DNA from: Oenanthe sinensis
Taxonomy: Eukaryota > Streptophyta > Magnoliopsida > Apiales > Apiaceae
NCBI GenBank assembly: GCA_028671895.1
Contig: CM053802.1
Span: 18,917,631 to 18,981,630 of the forward strand
DNA length: 64,000 bases
Direction of reading: 5' to 3'
Below are positions 49,492 through 61,094 of the stretch, in pieces. Position 1 is the stretch's first letter; every line of letters starts with the position of its first letter. The notes under the pieces were generated by a model. That model was not told the origin of the DNA. It worked only from the letters and a program-made list of their open reading frames with translations, and did not search any database. The translations under genes were made by a program, and so were the position numbers.

Positions 49492-50447
49492 TGTTAGTGA
49501 AGATTCATCATCAAAAAGTACAAGTGGTTTTATGATAGAGTAAAGACGGAAAGACTTCGGAGCTAACAAAAAGGTTATACAAGTCAAGATAACATTTTAA
49601 TTTTACTATCAAAAGTTAATTGATTATTTAATTTATTTAATTAAATTAATTTAATTTAAATTTAATTTATAAATTATTTAATTAAATTAAGTAGAATTAA
49701 TGTATTATAAAAGATATGACTTAATATGACTTTTAATAAGTCTTTTTAGACTATATTAAAATTTATACCAAATTTTGTTAAAAATAAGTCATATCAAGCT
49801 CAAACAAAAAGTAATACCGAATTTTGATTAAAAAATCATACCGAACAAGCTTCACCAAAAGTCATACCAAGCAATGCTGAAAAGGTCATATCGAGCAGCG
49901 AAGAAAAAAAGTCATACCGAGCTGTTTTGAAAAGTCATACCGAAAATGACTTTAAAAAAGATCATATTGAAGCTGCTTTAAAAAAGGTCATACCTATTTT
50001 TGAAAAGTCATACCGAGCATTTTCAAAAGTCATACAAGTGTTAATCGAAAGTCATACAGGCTTAAAAAAAGTCTGAAAAATGTCCTGAATTGAAAAGTAA
50101 TACAAGCTTTAGAATTCCTTTATATAAATATGATGTAGTACTTCATATTTTGATAACGTTGAAAAAATATTCAAATTCAGTAATTTATCTGATTGTAATA
50201 TTCACAAACTTTCTATGTTGGTTTGAATAATAATTGTTATTTCAGAACAGTTCATGTCTAAATCGTTCTAGAAATTCTAAACAGTTATTTACACTTTCAA
50301 CATATTAATTTTGTAATACCTTTCAAGTCAAAATCATATCTTATACTTGAACAATATTTCGTTATAATGAATATTTCATGAGAAATTAAAGTAATATTTT
50401 TAAATTCATAATTCCGCGAATAAATTCAGATATTGTATTCAACCCCC
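49492..50447 (+). repeat. Lone copia LTR of a third family with repeated AGTCATAC words
   Basis: The right part ends attcaacccccttctaca, the same end block as the D LTR (acattcaacccccttctata), followed by a degenerate primer-site-like tatcaggga. TATA-like tatataaat lies near 50115. Upstream, at 49790-50080, six exact copies of AGTCATAC and several variants are spread irregularly. No internal retrotransposon sequence follows. The left edge (tgttagtgaag) is a guess. Confidence 0.55.
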
Positions 50448-50459
50448 TTCTACAATATC

Positions 50460-50979
50460 AGGGACCAATACAAATAAAGCTTTCAATATATGAACTTTTT
50501 CTATTCAATATATTATAAATTTATATAAAAAAATAGGAAGTAAAAATATATGGGTCCTGGTCCCTGCAATCGATTGTCAGTGACCAGTTATACAACAATC
50601 GATTTTTTAACCGTTGGATAGAACTTTTAACAGTTAAAATTAAAATAAAATTTAATCATTCTTTTATAATTTTTCGCGTTAGTTAGAAGTTCTACTATTA
50701 TTTTCCGCGGAGTGGAAAGATGGTTGACTATCTTCCGCGTTAAATTAGCGCGGAACGCCTTCACTGCCTCACATAGTCATATGTATGCTGCTCTCGGGTA
50801 AATTTTTTTATTTTTAGTTAATTTAGTTATAATTTTATAGATAACGGGGTGAATATACTTCACTCCGCTCCAACAGGAGAAGATCATATAAAATTCATAG
50901 GAGTGTAACTCCTAGTTACCAGCAACTAACCCGCATAAACATGTTAATCAAAACAAATACAGTTTTTAACTGAAAAACA
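50460..50979. other. Spacer with short palindromic patches, no gene
   Basis: AT-rich except 50675-50770, where ccgcgg- and cgcgga-type words repeat (ttccgcggagtgg, cttccgcgttaaattagcgcggaac). Nothing recognised. Confidence 0.35.
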
Positions 50980-51494
50980 AACAGAGAACATAAACTTAAG
51001 AAACAAGTATTCTGGCCTTCTTTGCATGTTGGGGTGGACCGTCATCAACGCATTCTTGAACTCCCAAGGCTTGAATTCCATGTGACTTGCTAGGTCCTGA
51101 CACCTCAGGGTGCAAAATAGCTTTATGATCATCTCCATGCAAGCAGCTTCCATCTTTCCTGGTGATCCTGGCACAAAAAAGTCTTTCTCTCTGATGACTT
51201 CTTCCAAATCATCTAATTTTCATTTCATCAAGGTAGAAGAGCCTGAACTTGAGGTTCATCCCAATAAGCACTTGAAACAGAGATTTTCTTATTATTCAGG
51301 AGAATAGAGCCTTAGTGTTCAACCTTGACCAAAGTCATATAGTCATCAGAAAGGCCATGCATTTTAACAGGTCTAGGATGCAGAACATCAATCTTCATAA
51401 GGACATCATCTGTACCTTTAGGGTCTTGTTGAAGAGCAACTTCATAAGTGGTTTTGGACAAGGCTAGAGGAGTTCCTAGGACATTTGCTAGGAA
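50980..51494 (-). pseudogene. Unidentified coding-like remnant broken by element C
   Basis: On the - strand, protein-like sequence runs from 51494 (LGTPLALSKTTYEVALQQ, then KIDVLHPRPVKMHGLSDD), passes stops near 51310, and resumes with DDLEEVIREKDFFVPGSPGK. It then shifts frame to a stretch ending HAKKARILVS and a stop at about 51000. The composition looks like real but decayed protein. I do not recognise the family. The LTR of element C begins immediately to its right, so the insertion truncated it. Confidence 0.4.
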
Positions 51495-52755
51495 TGAGTT
51501 TGGTTAAAACTATACATGGGGTGAATGTATAGGTTGTTATCTTTTTCGAATGCCTTTGATTTTCTTTTACTGTTTGAAATGGACTAATATTGTAGCCTTG
51601 TTTAACCTTAACAGTGTTTATACGAGATTCATAATTTAACTTAACACTTCACAGGTAAATATCAATTTAATCTTTTATTAGAATGATTTGCTATAATCTG
51701 AGAATCTTTATGGAATTTTCAGCTTCTTGTTCTTGAAAAATAACAAGATATGAAAACTATTCAACACACTAAACTGTGAAACTGTGTATTCTACTAAAAT
51801 AGACAACATGTCTTGGTGCACATGCTTTCACAGTCAGTTATACTATAACTAGAAACAGACAAATGAAACTTTACATTTTACTCAATTCTATTTCTAGCTA
51901 AGTCTTTCTCTTTGACAGTCTGCGTCATCTGCTTTCTATCTTTTGTCATTGTCTTGTTCTTCCTTCAAGCTTCATTGTAGACTTGTCATTATCTTCACAA
52001 GATTGACTGCCTTATCATGACAATGCTTCAGATTACTTGTCTTATTCTTCTGCAAATTTCCTTGAAAGTAGCTATTTGAAACATCCGAATACTCATCTTC
52101 AATGTACTTCGAGAAGTCAGACTGTGAGCTACTCAATCGAGTACTTATGAGACTTCTCGATTGATCTTTACTTCTCGAGTGTATAGACTTCTCGACTGGA
52201 TATATCTGTTGATGAATTCTCGATCAGGTTAGACTTCTCGATTGGGGTAGACTTCTTGATCAAACTTGATTTCACATACTTCTCGACTGACTCACTTCAC
52301 ATACTTCTCGATTGCTTTCTTAGCTAACTTCTCGATTTGTTTAACTGGACTTCTCGAATGAACATTTATTTGCACTTCTCGAATGACTCTATGTCCATGA
52401 CTTCGCAATTGAGTAGATTTCTCGATTGAGTCATTTGAGACTTCTCTACCAGCTTGCATTTGTGACTTCTTTATCAAAATGACTTCTCTATCAGTAAATT
52501 GCCTTAGGAACAATTTTCTTCTACAACTCCTTATTTGATGTAATCTTCATTCTCTTGATACATGATTCACAAAATCTTCTACCAGTACAATTATTCTTGA
52601 TATTACTTATTTACATTTGGAGATGCATTAGAAACAAGCTTCCAACTACAAATACTTAGTTAAAAAAAACTAAGTCACTATTTAATACAAGAATCACTAG
52701 AATGTTACAATATGACAAGTAAATACAATAATGGTTGGCTTGATTTGGTCCCACA
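51495..52755 (-). repeat. Element C 3' LTR (second Sirevirus-like family)
   Basis: About 1.26 kb. The right edge starts TGTGGGACC in element sense next to a purine tract; the left edge is tgagtttggtta (CA end in element sense), with a gggtgaatgtatagg block as in the other LTRs. The U3 half (52080-52480) has nine exact ACTTCTCGA words on the + strand plus several one-base variants. The left edge is inferred. Confidence 0.65.
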
Positions 52756-52764
52756 ATCTCCCCC
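52756..52764 (-). promoter_or_regulatory. Element C polypurine tract
   Basis: In element sense gggggagatt precedes the LTR start by about one base, the GGGGGAGATTG form usual for Sirevirus-type plus-strand primers. Confidence 0.75.
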
Positions 52765-52824
52765 AATTTGGGAAAAGACAATTTCACAAATTAATACAAG
52801 ATATCAAGCCTACTTTTATTGTTA

Positions 52825-54586
52825 TTATTGTTGTTGTTGTTGTTGTCTGAATTGATCATATCTTTGTCTCTTTTCTTCTTGTTCCCTAGAGTTGATCTCT
52901 TCAATGGCCTGGAGAATTTGTTGTCCGACCATAACTTCCTCAATTATAATTGCATCCTTCAGCATATCAGCAACAATATTGAGAGTTTGCAAGGGATAAT
53001 CATGGATAAACTTGAGTCTGATCTTAGTTGTTACTCCATTCCTCAACTTGAACTCAACTCTATCAGGATCCTTGAATACCCTGCACTTTCCCTGTTTTCT
53101 CAATTCTTCAGATAATCTCTCAATCTCCTCATCTTCTTTTATCTTCTTTTCCACAATCTCTTCCAAATACTTGACTTTATTAATTTTCTTCTGGTACTTC
53201 TTAGCCAAGTACTCAGCCACTTCAACCATTTTCAATTTATCTATCATGCATTTCTTATCAAACAGACTGATCACTCTTTTAATGTCATGAGTGGTTGAAA
53301 TTGAGTTGTCATGGTAGAAAGGTCTCTCTTCCCCATCAACAGTGGTCACAAACATTCTCGTGTCCCTTAATTTAACCTTCTTAATTATGTCTTCCTTCCA
53401 TTGTTTGATCTTTACTTTATCATTTTCAATCTCTTGAGTTGATTCTCTTTTACTTCCCTCATTATTACTCCATAGGCAGTCACCTTGACAAGATTTCTTT
53501 TTGGTGATTTGGATTTTGGGATTTTGACAGTTTTAGAAATTGCTAGAGTCATATTAGTGTCCTGAATTTGGATAGGTATACTAGTATGAGTGCCAGCAAC
53601 TTGCTGCTTGGATGTTTTCTTTCTTTCAAACTTTTTATCCTTGCCTGACTCTTCTCTCTTCTTCTTCTCATGTCCATCCTTCTTTCCCTTACCATCCTTC
53701 CTTTCATCCTTATTACTCCTAGGTGCAGGTCTGTTGTCTTCCTTACCCTAACCTTGGTCTTCATCATTCTTTTTCTTCCTCCTCAATTCTTCATTTGTAA
53801 ACTCTGATACTTGATCATTTATGAAATTTTTCAATTTTTTCAAGATCACTTTGTCCTCTTCCTGTTTACCAAGCTTATTTTCTAATAGATCAATCAGACT
53901 CATGACTTGATTTATGTTTCCTTTGTTCAAGTGCTTGGAGAGCATGATGTGTGCTAGCTTATTTGCTTTGGACAAATACAACACTCCATCTGGATTACAG
54001 TAGGCCTCAGGAAGAGAGATAGGCAGGAGAGGACTTAAGACCAATTTCTTTAATTTCTTTAATTCCTCATATTCTTGGGTCACTGTTTCAATTATTTTAT
54101 GCATGCATTCCAATAAATTGCCTTCAGGAACAAAAGCAAGGGCTTCTAGAATAGAAGCGTAGTCGATAGATTTAGACAAACCACATTGTCTCATTTGAAC
54201 AGTGCTCTGAGATTCATAAAGAAAGATGTTTTGCCCGGCCTTAATTCGTGCCAAGTAGAAGACCAGCCTTTGTAGAACAAATCCCAAATCATGATAAATA
54301 AAGCTTTTGTTACAACCATAAATCCCAAAAAAGGGAAAGGCAAAGTGTGTACAAAACTTGTGCAAAATACATCATGATTTTAAAAATCAGAAGAACTAGG
54401 TCCTATTTGAGGCACAAAAAAAGGCATCAAGAAAACATAATTGTTCCACAAGTCCAGACAATTTAGGACAAATATCATACACTTCATAGGAAAATGTCAA
54501 ATAAGGTTGAAATCAATGTTAATAACCTTTTTTTAGAACAACCAGACATATATCATCAATATGCAACTAGACAAGATAATAGTTTC
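52825..54586 (-). pseudogene. Element C env-like third-ORF remnant
   Basis: Read leftward from 54586, where element D cuts it: a 205-codon stretch (53748-54365; LARIKAGQNIFLYESQ, ILEALAFVPEGNLLECM, NPDGVLYLSKANKLAH), then a lysine-rich charged stretch in another frame (about 53480-53760, with KKKR-type runs), then a 176-codon coiled-coil-like end (52825-53355, ERPFYHDNS to a Gln run). Stops and frameshifts separate them. It lies between pol (missing here) and the polypurine tract, the place of the Sirevirus env-like ORF. No signal peptide or clear membrane anchor was seen, so an envelope role is not shown. Confidence 0.7.
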
Positions 54587-55124
54587 TGTTAGGAATGCAA
54601 ACACTGATGATTGTCAGAGAATATTAAACAGAGTTTATGCTGACGTCATCAGAGTTTAAGGAAGCTGTCGGTCAGAGTTTACTCTATCAGAGAATACTCA
54701 ATCAGAGTTTACTCTAACAGAGAATGCTCAAATCAGAGAATGACAAACCGACAGAGTTTAGTTTCAGAGTCTACCAGAAAAGGAAACAGATAAATCAGAG
54801 TCTGATTTGGATAGTAAGAAGGAATTCAAGTGCAAGTCTAATTACCTTATTAAAGCTATTCTTATCATAATCTGTTTTGTAATTGTATTTGTAGCTGTGT
54901 CTATATAAACACAGAGATATGTTATAATTCGATGTCGAATTCATTAAGCAATAGTTATATAACCTAGCAGCTCTTAAGAACATTATTTCTTGCGAGAGTT
55001 TTGTATTCAAGATCATTAATAATACAAAACAGTATTCCATTCTATATATTTGTGTTCATAATTGATTTACAGGCACTATTACATTCAACCCCCTTCTATA
55101 ATAGATTGATTATTCTGGGAAACA
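54587..55124 (+). repeat. Element D 5' LTR
   Basis: 538 bp from tgttaggaatgcaa to tctgggaaaca. The first ~220 bp hold five CAGAGTTTA words, two CAGAGTCT and four CAGAGAAT. The cccccttctataatag block is near the end. Confidence 0.93.
54902..54909 (+). promoter_or_regulatory. Element D LTR TATA box
   Basis: tatataaa inside gtgtctatataaacac, conserved in the A LTRs. It places the U3/R border near 54930 and so puts the CAGAGTTTA array in U3. Confidence 0.7.
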
Positions 55125-55126
55125 AT

Positions 55127-55138
55127 TGGTATCAGAGC
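55127..55138 (+). promoter_or_regulatory. Element D primer-binding site
   Basis: tggtatcagagc, an exact complement of the 3' end of plant initiator-Met tRNA, two bases after the LTR. Confidence 0.95.
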
Positions 55139-55174
55139 AGGCAGTTAATTACGACTTAAAAAGATCAAATAATT

Positions 55175-57429
55175 ATGTCTGGTAACAAGTATGAAAGCAT
55201 CAGGATCCCTATATTGAAGAAGGCTAAATATTCTACATGGAGGGTGAAGATGATGATGTTCTTGGAAGCAACTGATCCTGATTATTTGGACAGAATTCAT
55301 ACGGACAGTATCTACCAACCAAACTAGTGCCATCTATGATTGTGGAAGGAAGACAAATCCCTGAGTATTACACCTTAAAGGACAAGAAAGAATGGACCAA
55401 TGAAGAAAAATAGGAAGTATTGAAAGATGCAAAGGTAAGAAATATTCTGCATAATAGTCTTGACTCTGTAATGTCTAATAGGGTAATAGCATGCAAAACT
55501 GCCAAAGAAATCTGGGATGCACTAGAGGTTCAATGCCAAGGAACAAAGGAGATAAAGAAAAATAGAAGATCTGTACTAATCCAAGAGTATGAATACTTTG
55601 AGGCTAAGCAGAAAGAGTCCCTCACAGATATTTATGACAGATTTCTAACTCTGTTGAACAACTTGGCTTTGGTGGATAAAGTGTATGACAATGAAGATTC
55701 AAACACCAAATTTCGGAGGGCTCTTCCAGAAGAATGGGATCTGCAAACATCCTTGATTAGAGATAGGGCGGATTTAGATGAGATGTCCTTAGATGAAGTT
55801 TATGGCAAATTGAAAACTCATGATCTAGAGTTACAGCAGAGAAGAAACGGAAAAAGCAGCAAGTCAAGATCCGTTGCATTGAATGTTAAAGCCAAGATTG
55901 AAGAACCAAAAGAAAAGGTGTTTAAAGCTTCAATAAGAAAAGGGAAAGAAGTAGTGCTTCAAGAAAGCAGTGAATCAGAGTTTGAAGCAAACTCTGATAT
56001 AAACTCTGATGATTCTTCAGACTCTGACATGATGGAGATGTTTGCTATGTTTGTCAAAAGCTTCAAGAAATACAGAAAATTTAGGAAGCAAGGAAACTTT
56101 CAGAAAAAGCATGGTGAGTCAGACAAGAAAGACAGATTCAGAAAAAGGGAAGATAGAGATGGAAAATCAAAAACTCTTAATAAATCAAAGATCAAGTGTT
56201 ACAAGTGCAATAAGATGGGGCACTTTGCTACTGAGTGCAGAAGCAAGGAATCTGGGAAAGCTCTCATCACATCAAAGAAAGATTGGATGGATTCCTCTGA
56301 CTCTAAAGAAGAAACTAACTATGCTCTTATGGCAAACTCTGATGCTACCATCTTAAACTCTGAAAAGGTACCAAACTCTGTTTTCACTTTTGATACTGAA
56401 GATATTCATGAATTAAAGTCTTTCCTTAGAAACTTGCATGTTAGCTTTAAATCTCAGTCTTTTGAAAATGAAAGATTAAAATCTGAAATACAAACTCTAA
56501 CTGCTAGAAACAACATGCTTGAATCTGAAAAATCTAAAATGATAAACATTAAGAAAGACCTTGATAATGCTATTCACATGCAAACTCAGTTGGAAATATA
56601 AGTCACATATTTGAAAACTGAGATAGCTAAGGAAAAAGAGACCTTCAGAGTTTGGACAAACTCTGGTAAGAAGGTCCAACAAATGCTTTCTGAAAAGAAT
56701 TGGACATCTGCCCTAGGTTATGAATCTGATAAAGAATTTCACACTAATTCACACACAAAAGGAACATTGACTAAACCTGTGAAGTTTGTTAGAGCTAGTG
56801 ATTATAAGAAAACTCTCCCTGAATGCTCTAAAAACAATGGTGTGCCAGATTCTAAAAAGATAAATATAGGATTACTTTCACAGAAGCAACTTAAAGAAAA
56901 GTTGAAGGCAGTCACTAATAAAACTAAAAAGGTGAAAAGAAATAGGAATGGTAAAGTAGGAATTACTAAGGAGAATAACTACATGAATATCCCTGATGCT
57001 CCTAGGAAAACCTGTTTTACTTGTGGAAATTCAAATCACCTTGCTATTGACTGCAAACAAAAGAAAAAGAAAGAACCTGAAAAACCTAGGTTTGAGGCTA
57101 GAAAACAAACAAGATCAAATCCCTGTTTTCACTGTGGTAGTTTATGGCATTCTATTTATAAATGCAAAGATTATCATAATTTGTATTACAATTCTTACAA
57201 ACCACAACCTCAAATGAGTAATTCTCCAAAACATACTGTCAAGCAAAAATATGTGATAAAGACTGATAAAAGGAGTGTAAACTCTGACAGTACAAACTCT
57301 GTAAATGTTAACTCTGATCATGTAAACTCTGTTAACACAAACTCTGACAAAAGAACTTCTGCTGCAAAAGTTAACAAGTTTTCAAAGAAAGGACCCAAAC
57401 TAGTTTGGGTCCCCATAACTACTAATTAA
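55175..57429 (+). pseudogene. gag: Element D gag (extended, three zinc knuckles, broken)
   Basis: ATG at 55175 (MSGNKYESIRIPILKK). The frame shifts near 55300, where a few bases are missing after the DRI codons. It meets TAG at 55411-55413, stays open 55420-56601, meets a C-to-T nonsense TAA at 56599-56601, and is open again 56611-57429. Order of parts: UBN2-type capsid core; acidic Ser/Asn/Asp region (about 55970-56040); CCHC knuckle 1 (CYKCNKMGHFATEC, about 56200); a coiled coil rich in Leu/Glu/Lys (about 56400-56640); knuckle 2 (CFTCGNSNHLAIDC, about 57010); knuckle 3 (CFHCGSLWHSIYKC, about 57120). Long Gag tails with coiled coils are known in Sireviruses. A and D share this layout. Confidence 0.93.
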
Positions 57430-57455
57430 ATTGCATTTACTGATTGCAGGGAAAC

Positions 57456-59520
57456 ATGAAGAACATTCTAGTGATTGATAGTGGATGTTCTGCACATATG
57501 ACTGGAAATAAATCCCTGCTTTCAGAGTTTGAGGAGAAGGCTGGCCCAACAGTATCTTATGGAGATGGCAATATAGGAAGAACATTGGGATATGGCAACA
57601 TAGTGATTGGAAATGTCATCATTAAGAAAGTAGCTCTAGTTGAAGGACTCAAACATAATCTGCTAAGTGTGAGTCAAATGACAGACAAAGATTATTCTGT
57701 GGAATTTCATGAAACTCATTGTGAAGTGAAAAGCAAGAAAAATGGAAAAATAGTTCTTATTGGCCACAGACATAACAATTTATTTGAAGCTAGATTGGAT
57801 ATTAATTCTAATGGTTCCTTAACCTGTCTACTTGGAAAGGCATCACCAATGGAAAGCTGGAAATGGCACAAAAAGTTGTGTCACCTGAACTTTGGAAACA
57901 TTAATGAATTGATAAAGAAGGACCTAGTTAGAGGTCTTCCAAAAGTTCAATTTCATCCTGATGGACTCTGTGATTCATGTCAAAAGGCCAAACAAAAGAA
58001 GACATCTTTCAAGAGCAAAACTGAAAATTCAATTGATCAACCATTTCATCTATTGCATCTTGACATATTTGGTCCAATTAATATCATGTCCATTGGAAAG
58101 AAGAAATACACTCTGGTAATAGTTGATGATTTCACTAGATTTACTTGGGTGTACTTTTTGCACAAGAAGGATGAAACTGCAGACACAATCATTGATCATA
58201 TTGCAATGATTGAGAATGGATTAACTCACAAAGTAAAGAATTTAAGGAGTGACAATGGGACAGAGTTTAAGAACTCAACAATGGAGGAATTCTGCTCAAC
58301 AAAAGGTATTACTCAACAATTCTCAGCACCTGGCACACCTCAACAAAATGGTGTAGTTGAAAGAAAGAACAGAACTTTAATAGAAGCTGCCAGAACAATG
58401 CTAGAAGGAGCAAAGCTACCTACTTATTTTTGGGCAGAAGCTGTGAACACTGCATGCATTACTCAGAATTGTTCCTTAATAAACAAACAAGGAATGACTC
58501 CATATGAATCTTTGAAAGGAAGAAAGCCAAATGTCAAGTACTTTCACATCTTTGGATGCAAGTGTTTTATTCTCAAAACACATCCTGAACAATTGAAGAA
58601 GTTTGAACTTAAAGCAGATGAAGGAATTTTTATTGGATATGCAACAACTTCTAAAACCTCTTCAAGGGCATTCAAAATATTCAATTTAAGGACAAGGACA
58701 ATCATGGAATCAATTAATGTCTCCTTTGATGAAGGGAAGATAGCTGGGTTACATGATAAAGATGCACAAGAAACTCTAAGATTTGAGAATGAACTCCAGA
58801 AAATAAACTCAGTTCAACTAAACTCTGGTGAGGTAATCTCTGATTCTTTAAACTCTGATTCAGAATTGATTGAAATAGAAATTGAAGATTCTGCACATGT
58901 TGAGGGGGAGCAACATCAATCAAGTACTAACATTAGAGATCAAAACACAGTAATTGAAATATCAGAGTCTGACCAAACTCTGAACAACACAAACTCTGAA
59001 ACCCTAAACTCTGATCATTCAAACTCTGAGACCACAAAATCTGAGACCTCAATCTCTGATAACTCAAACTCTGAGTACCTAAACTCTGAGTCATCAAACA
59101 CTGATGGAAGCACATCTTCAGGGGGAGGATTAGCATTTACAGAAGGATCATTCTATGAAGGCACAGATCATGGGGGAGCATCTAGTTCAAGGAACTTTCC
59201 ACATCCAAGGAAATGGACCAAAGATCACACACCTGATTTAATTATAGGTGATCTGGAAAGTGGAATAAAAACAAGAAAAGCTACTCAGAATGAATGTCTA
59301 TTTCATAGTTTTCTTTCGCAAACAGAACCAAAGAAGGTTGGAGATGCTTTGAAAGATGTAGATTGGATTGCTGCAATGCAGGAAGAATTGAATGAGTTTG
59401 AAAGGAATGAAGTTTGGACCCTAGTTCCAAGGCCAAAGAACAGATCTATTGTTGGCACAAAATGGGTATTCAGGAACAAGACAGACTCTGATGGAATAAT
59501 TACAAGAAACAAAGCAAGAC
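57456..59520 (+). pseudogene. pol: Element D pol, first part (protease, integrase, RT start)
   Basis: The frame is open from 57444; the first ATG is at 57456. The protease has DSG in VIDSGCSAHMTG. The integrase has its HHCC region (WHKKLCHLNFGN, then CDSCQKAKQ), a catalytic Asp in LHLDIFGP, a second in RSDNGTEFKN and Glu in QNGVVERKN, then a conserved C-terminal KADEGIFIGYA block. A linker of about 110 residues is crowded with Asn-Ser-Asp/Glu. RT starts with NEVWTLVPRPKN and IVGTKWVFRNK. At 59520 the frame runs into an inserted solo LTR and stops 20 bases later. In-frame stops block readthrough from gag (see findings). Confidence 0.93.
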
Positions 59521-61089
59521 TGTTGGGTTCCGAGGCATAAAACGCAGCGGATTAAACGTAAATATAACGAAAAATTTCGGAACCCTAACGCAGGATCATG
59601 TATAAGATTGACAGATTATGGTGAAACGGAATCATACCTTTGTCTGGTCTTGACTTACACGAACTCAACGGATATCCTAGCTTTCACGACTTGTGTCTTC
59701 CTCTCGAAAGCACCTCTATGGTATCCACACGAGCATCTTCAAGAACGTCTCACGATCTTGATTACGGAATGGATGTACTAGCCTCCTTTGATGATTTCGA
59801 ATTCTGCCTCTGCCTTTTCTCTCTGCCTTTGCTGCTGCTAGGGTTCGTTTTTTCTTCAAAACTTAATACCTATTAACCCTACATTATCTATTTATAATGG
59901 TTGGTTAATAGGCCCATAATAGCAACCCATAACAGCAAAGCCTAACCCATGTAGGTTTAGGATTAAATAATAAAACCGAATTTTATTATTTAATTAATAA
60001 CTAAGTCACACTTAATTATTAAGGGCAGAATTCAAATTCGAATTCGAATTTATATTATTTTAATTAATTAAGTCTGACTTAATTAATATATTAAAATTCA
60101 AATAATCATCAATTAATTTAAATCTATAATTTAAATTAACTATTCCTCTAAGTACTCTATGTGTGTGACCCTATAGGCTATTATTTAATTAGCAATAATT
60201 TTATTCTCCAATAAAATTATAAACAATGAGCGGTATCTAGTAATACATAATTGCTACCCAATTAAATAATAATTAAATCGTGATTCGATAAAACCTTTCG
60301 TGATTAATGTTTCCGTGTAATATAATCCCTTTAACCATATATATTATAGATTAAACTCAAGGCATGAATTTAGTCATCCTCTTCAACATTTAATCCGGGT
60401 TTACTTGATCCATGAGTAGACTATGAAAAACAAATCATTATTTGAGCATGACCATGCATTTTATAGTCTCACTCAATCAAGAGGCCAATAATATCTCTCC
60501 TAATTATAGGAGGGTTAAATCCTTTATCTATCATTCATATTTCTCATACGACTCATGATATACCCGATGTCCACTTTTATCATCACCTGGTCAAAAGTGA
60601 CTTTTAATGTAGTCAAAGTATATTAATCCTCATACAGAAATATAATGAGCTCAAGTCGAAGGATCATTACACCATTATCATTGTGAGTCTTTCTTATGAC
60701 TTTATTAAACACGAAGAATCTCACTATGGGTCTGTCCAGTACCATGTACTCCTGCATGTACCTATGTGTTGACTTTAGTATCCCCATACTTATAACCAAT
60801 GAGATGTGGTTATCTGTCAAACAACATACTAGTCTATTTATGTATTATTATTGTCCTATAATAATAATACTCGACTAGGGACATTTAAGAATATGATCTA
60901 TTATATAATCTCAAGTTCAAGTCATGTACTAAACTATACAATGCGTATCATGATTCTAAGGACATTTATTATGCTAACAAATATATCGCAGTATTTAAAG
61001 TCATAATAAATACGTTTATTGAATAATCAAATGACATAAAGGTCTATTAAAAGAAACATTGTATTGCCTCTAGGGCACCTACACTACCA
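59521..61089 (+). mobile_element. Solo LTR of an unrelated copia element, inserted in RT
   Basis: 1569 bp from tgttgggttccgaggc to tgcctctagggcaccta and cactacca, TG...CA. It is flanked by aagac (59516-59520) and atgac (61090-61094), a 4/5 match to a 5-bp duplication, exactly where the RT codons break and resume. No primer site, polypurine tract or coding sequence is inside, so recombination between two LTRs probably left only one. The gcctctagggca end block is common in Tork/Ale-type copia LTRs; the lineage is not settled. Confidence 0.8.
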
Positions 61090-61094
61090 ATGAC

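Noticed and set aside
52819..53290. + strand open frames opposite the element C third ORF
   Set aside because: Mirror frames of a lysine/glutamate-rich - strand coding sequence; the Leu/Ser-rich translation is a by-product.
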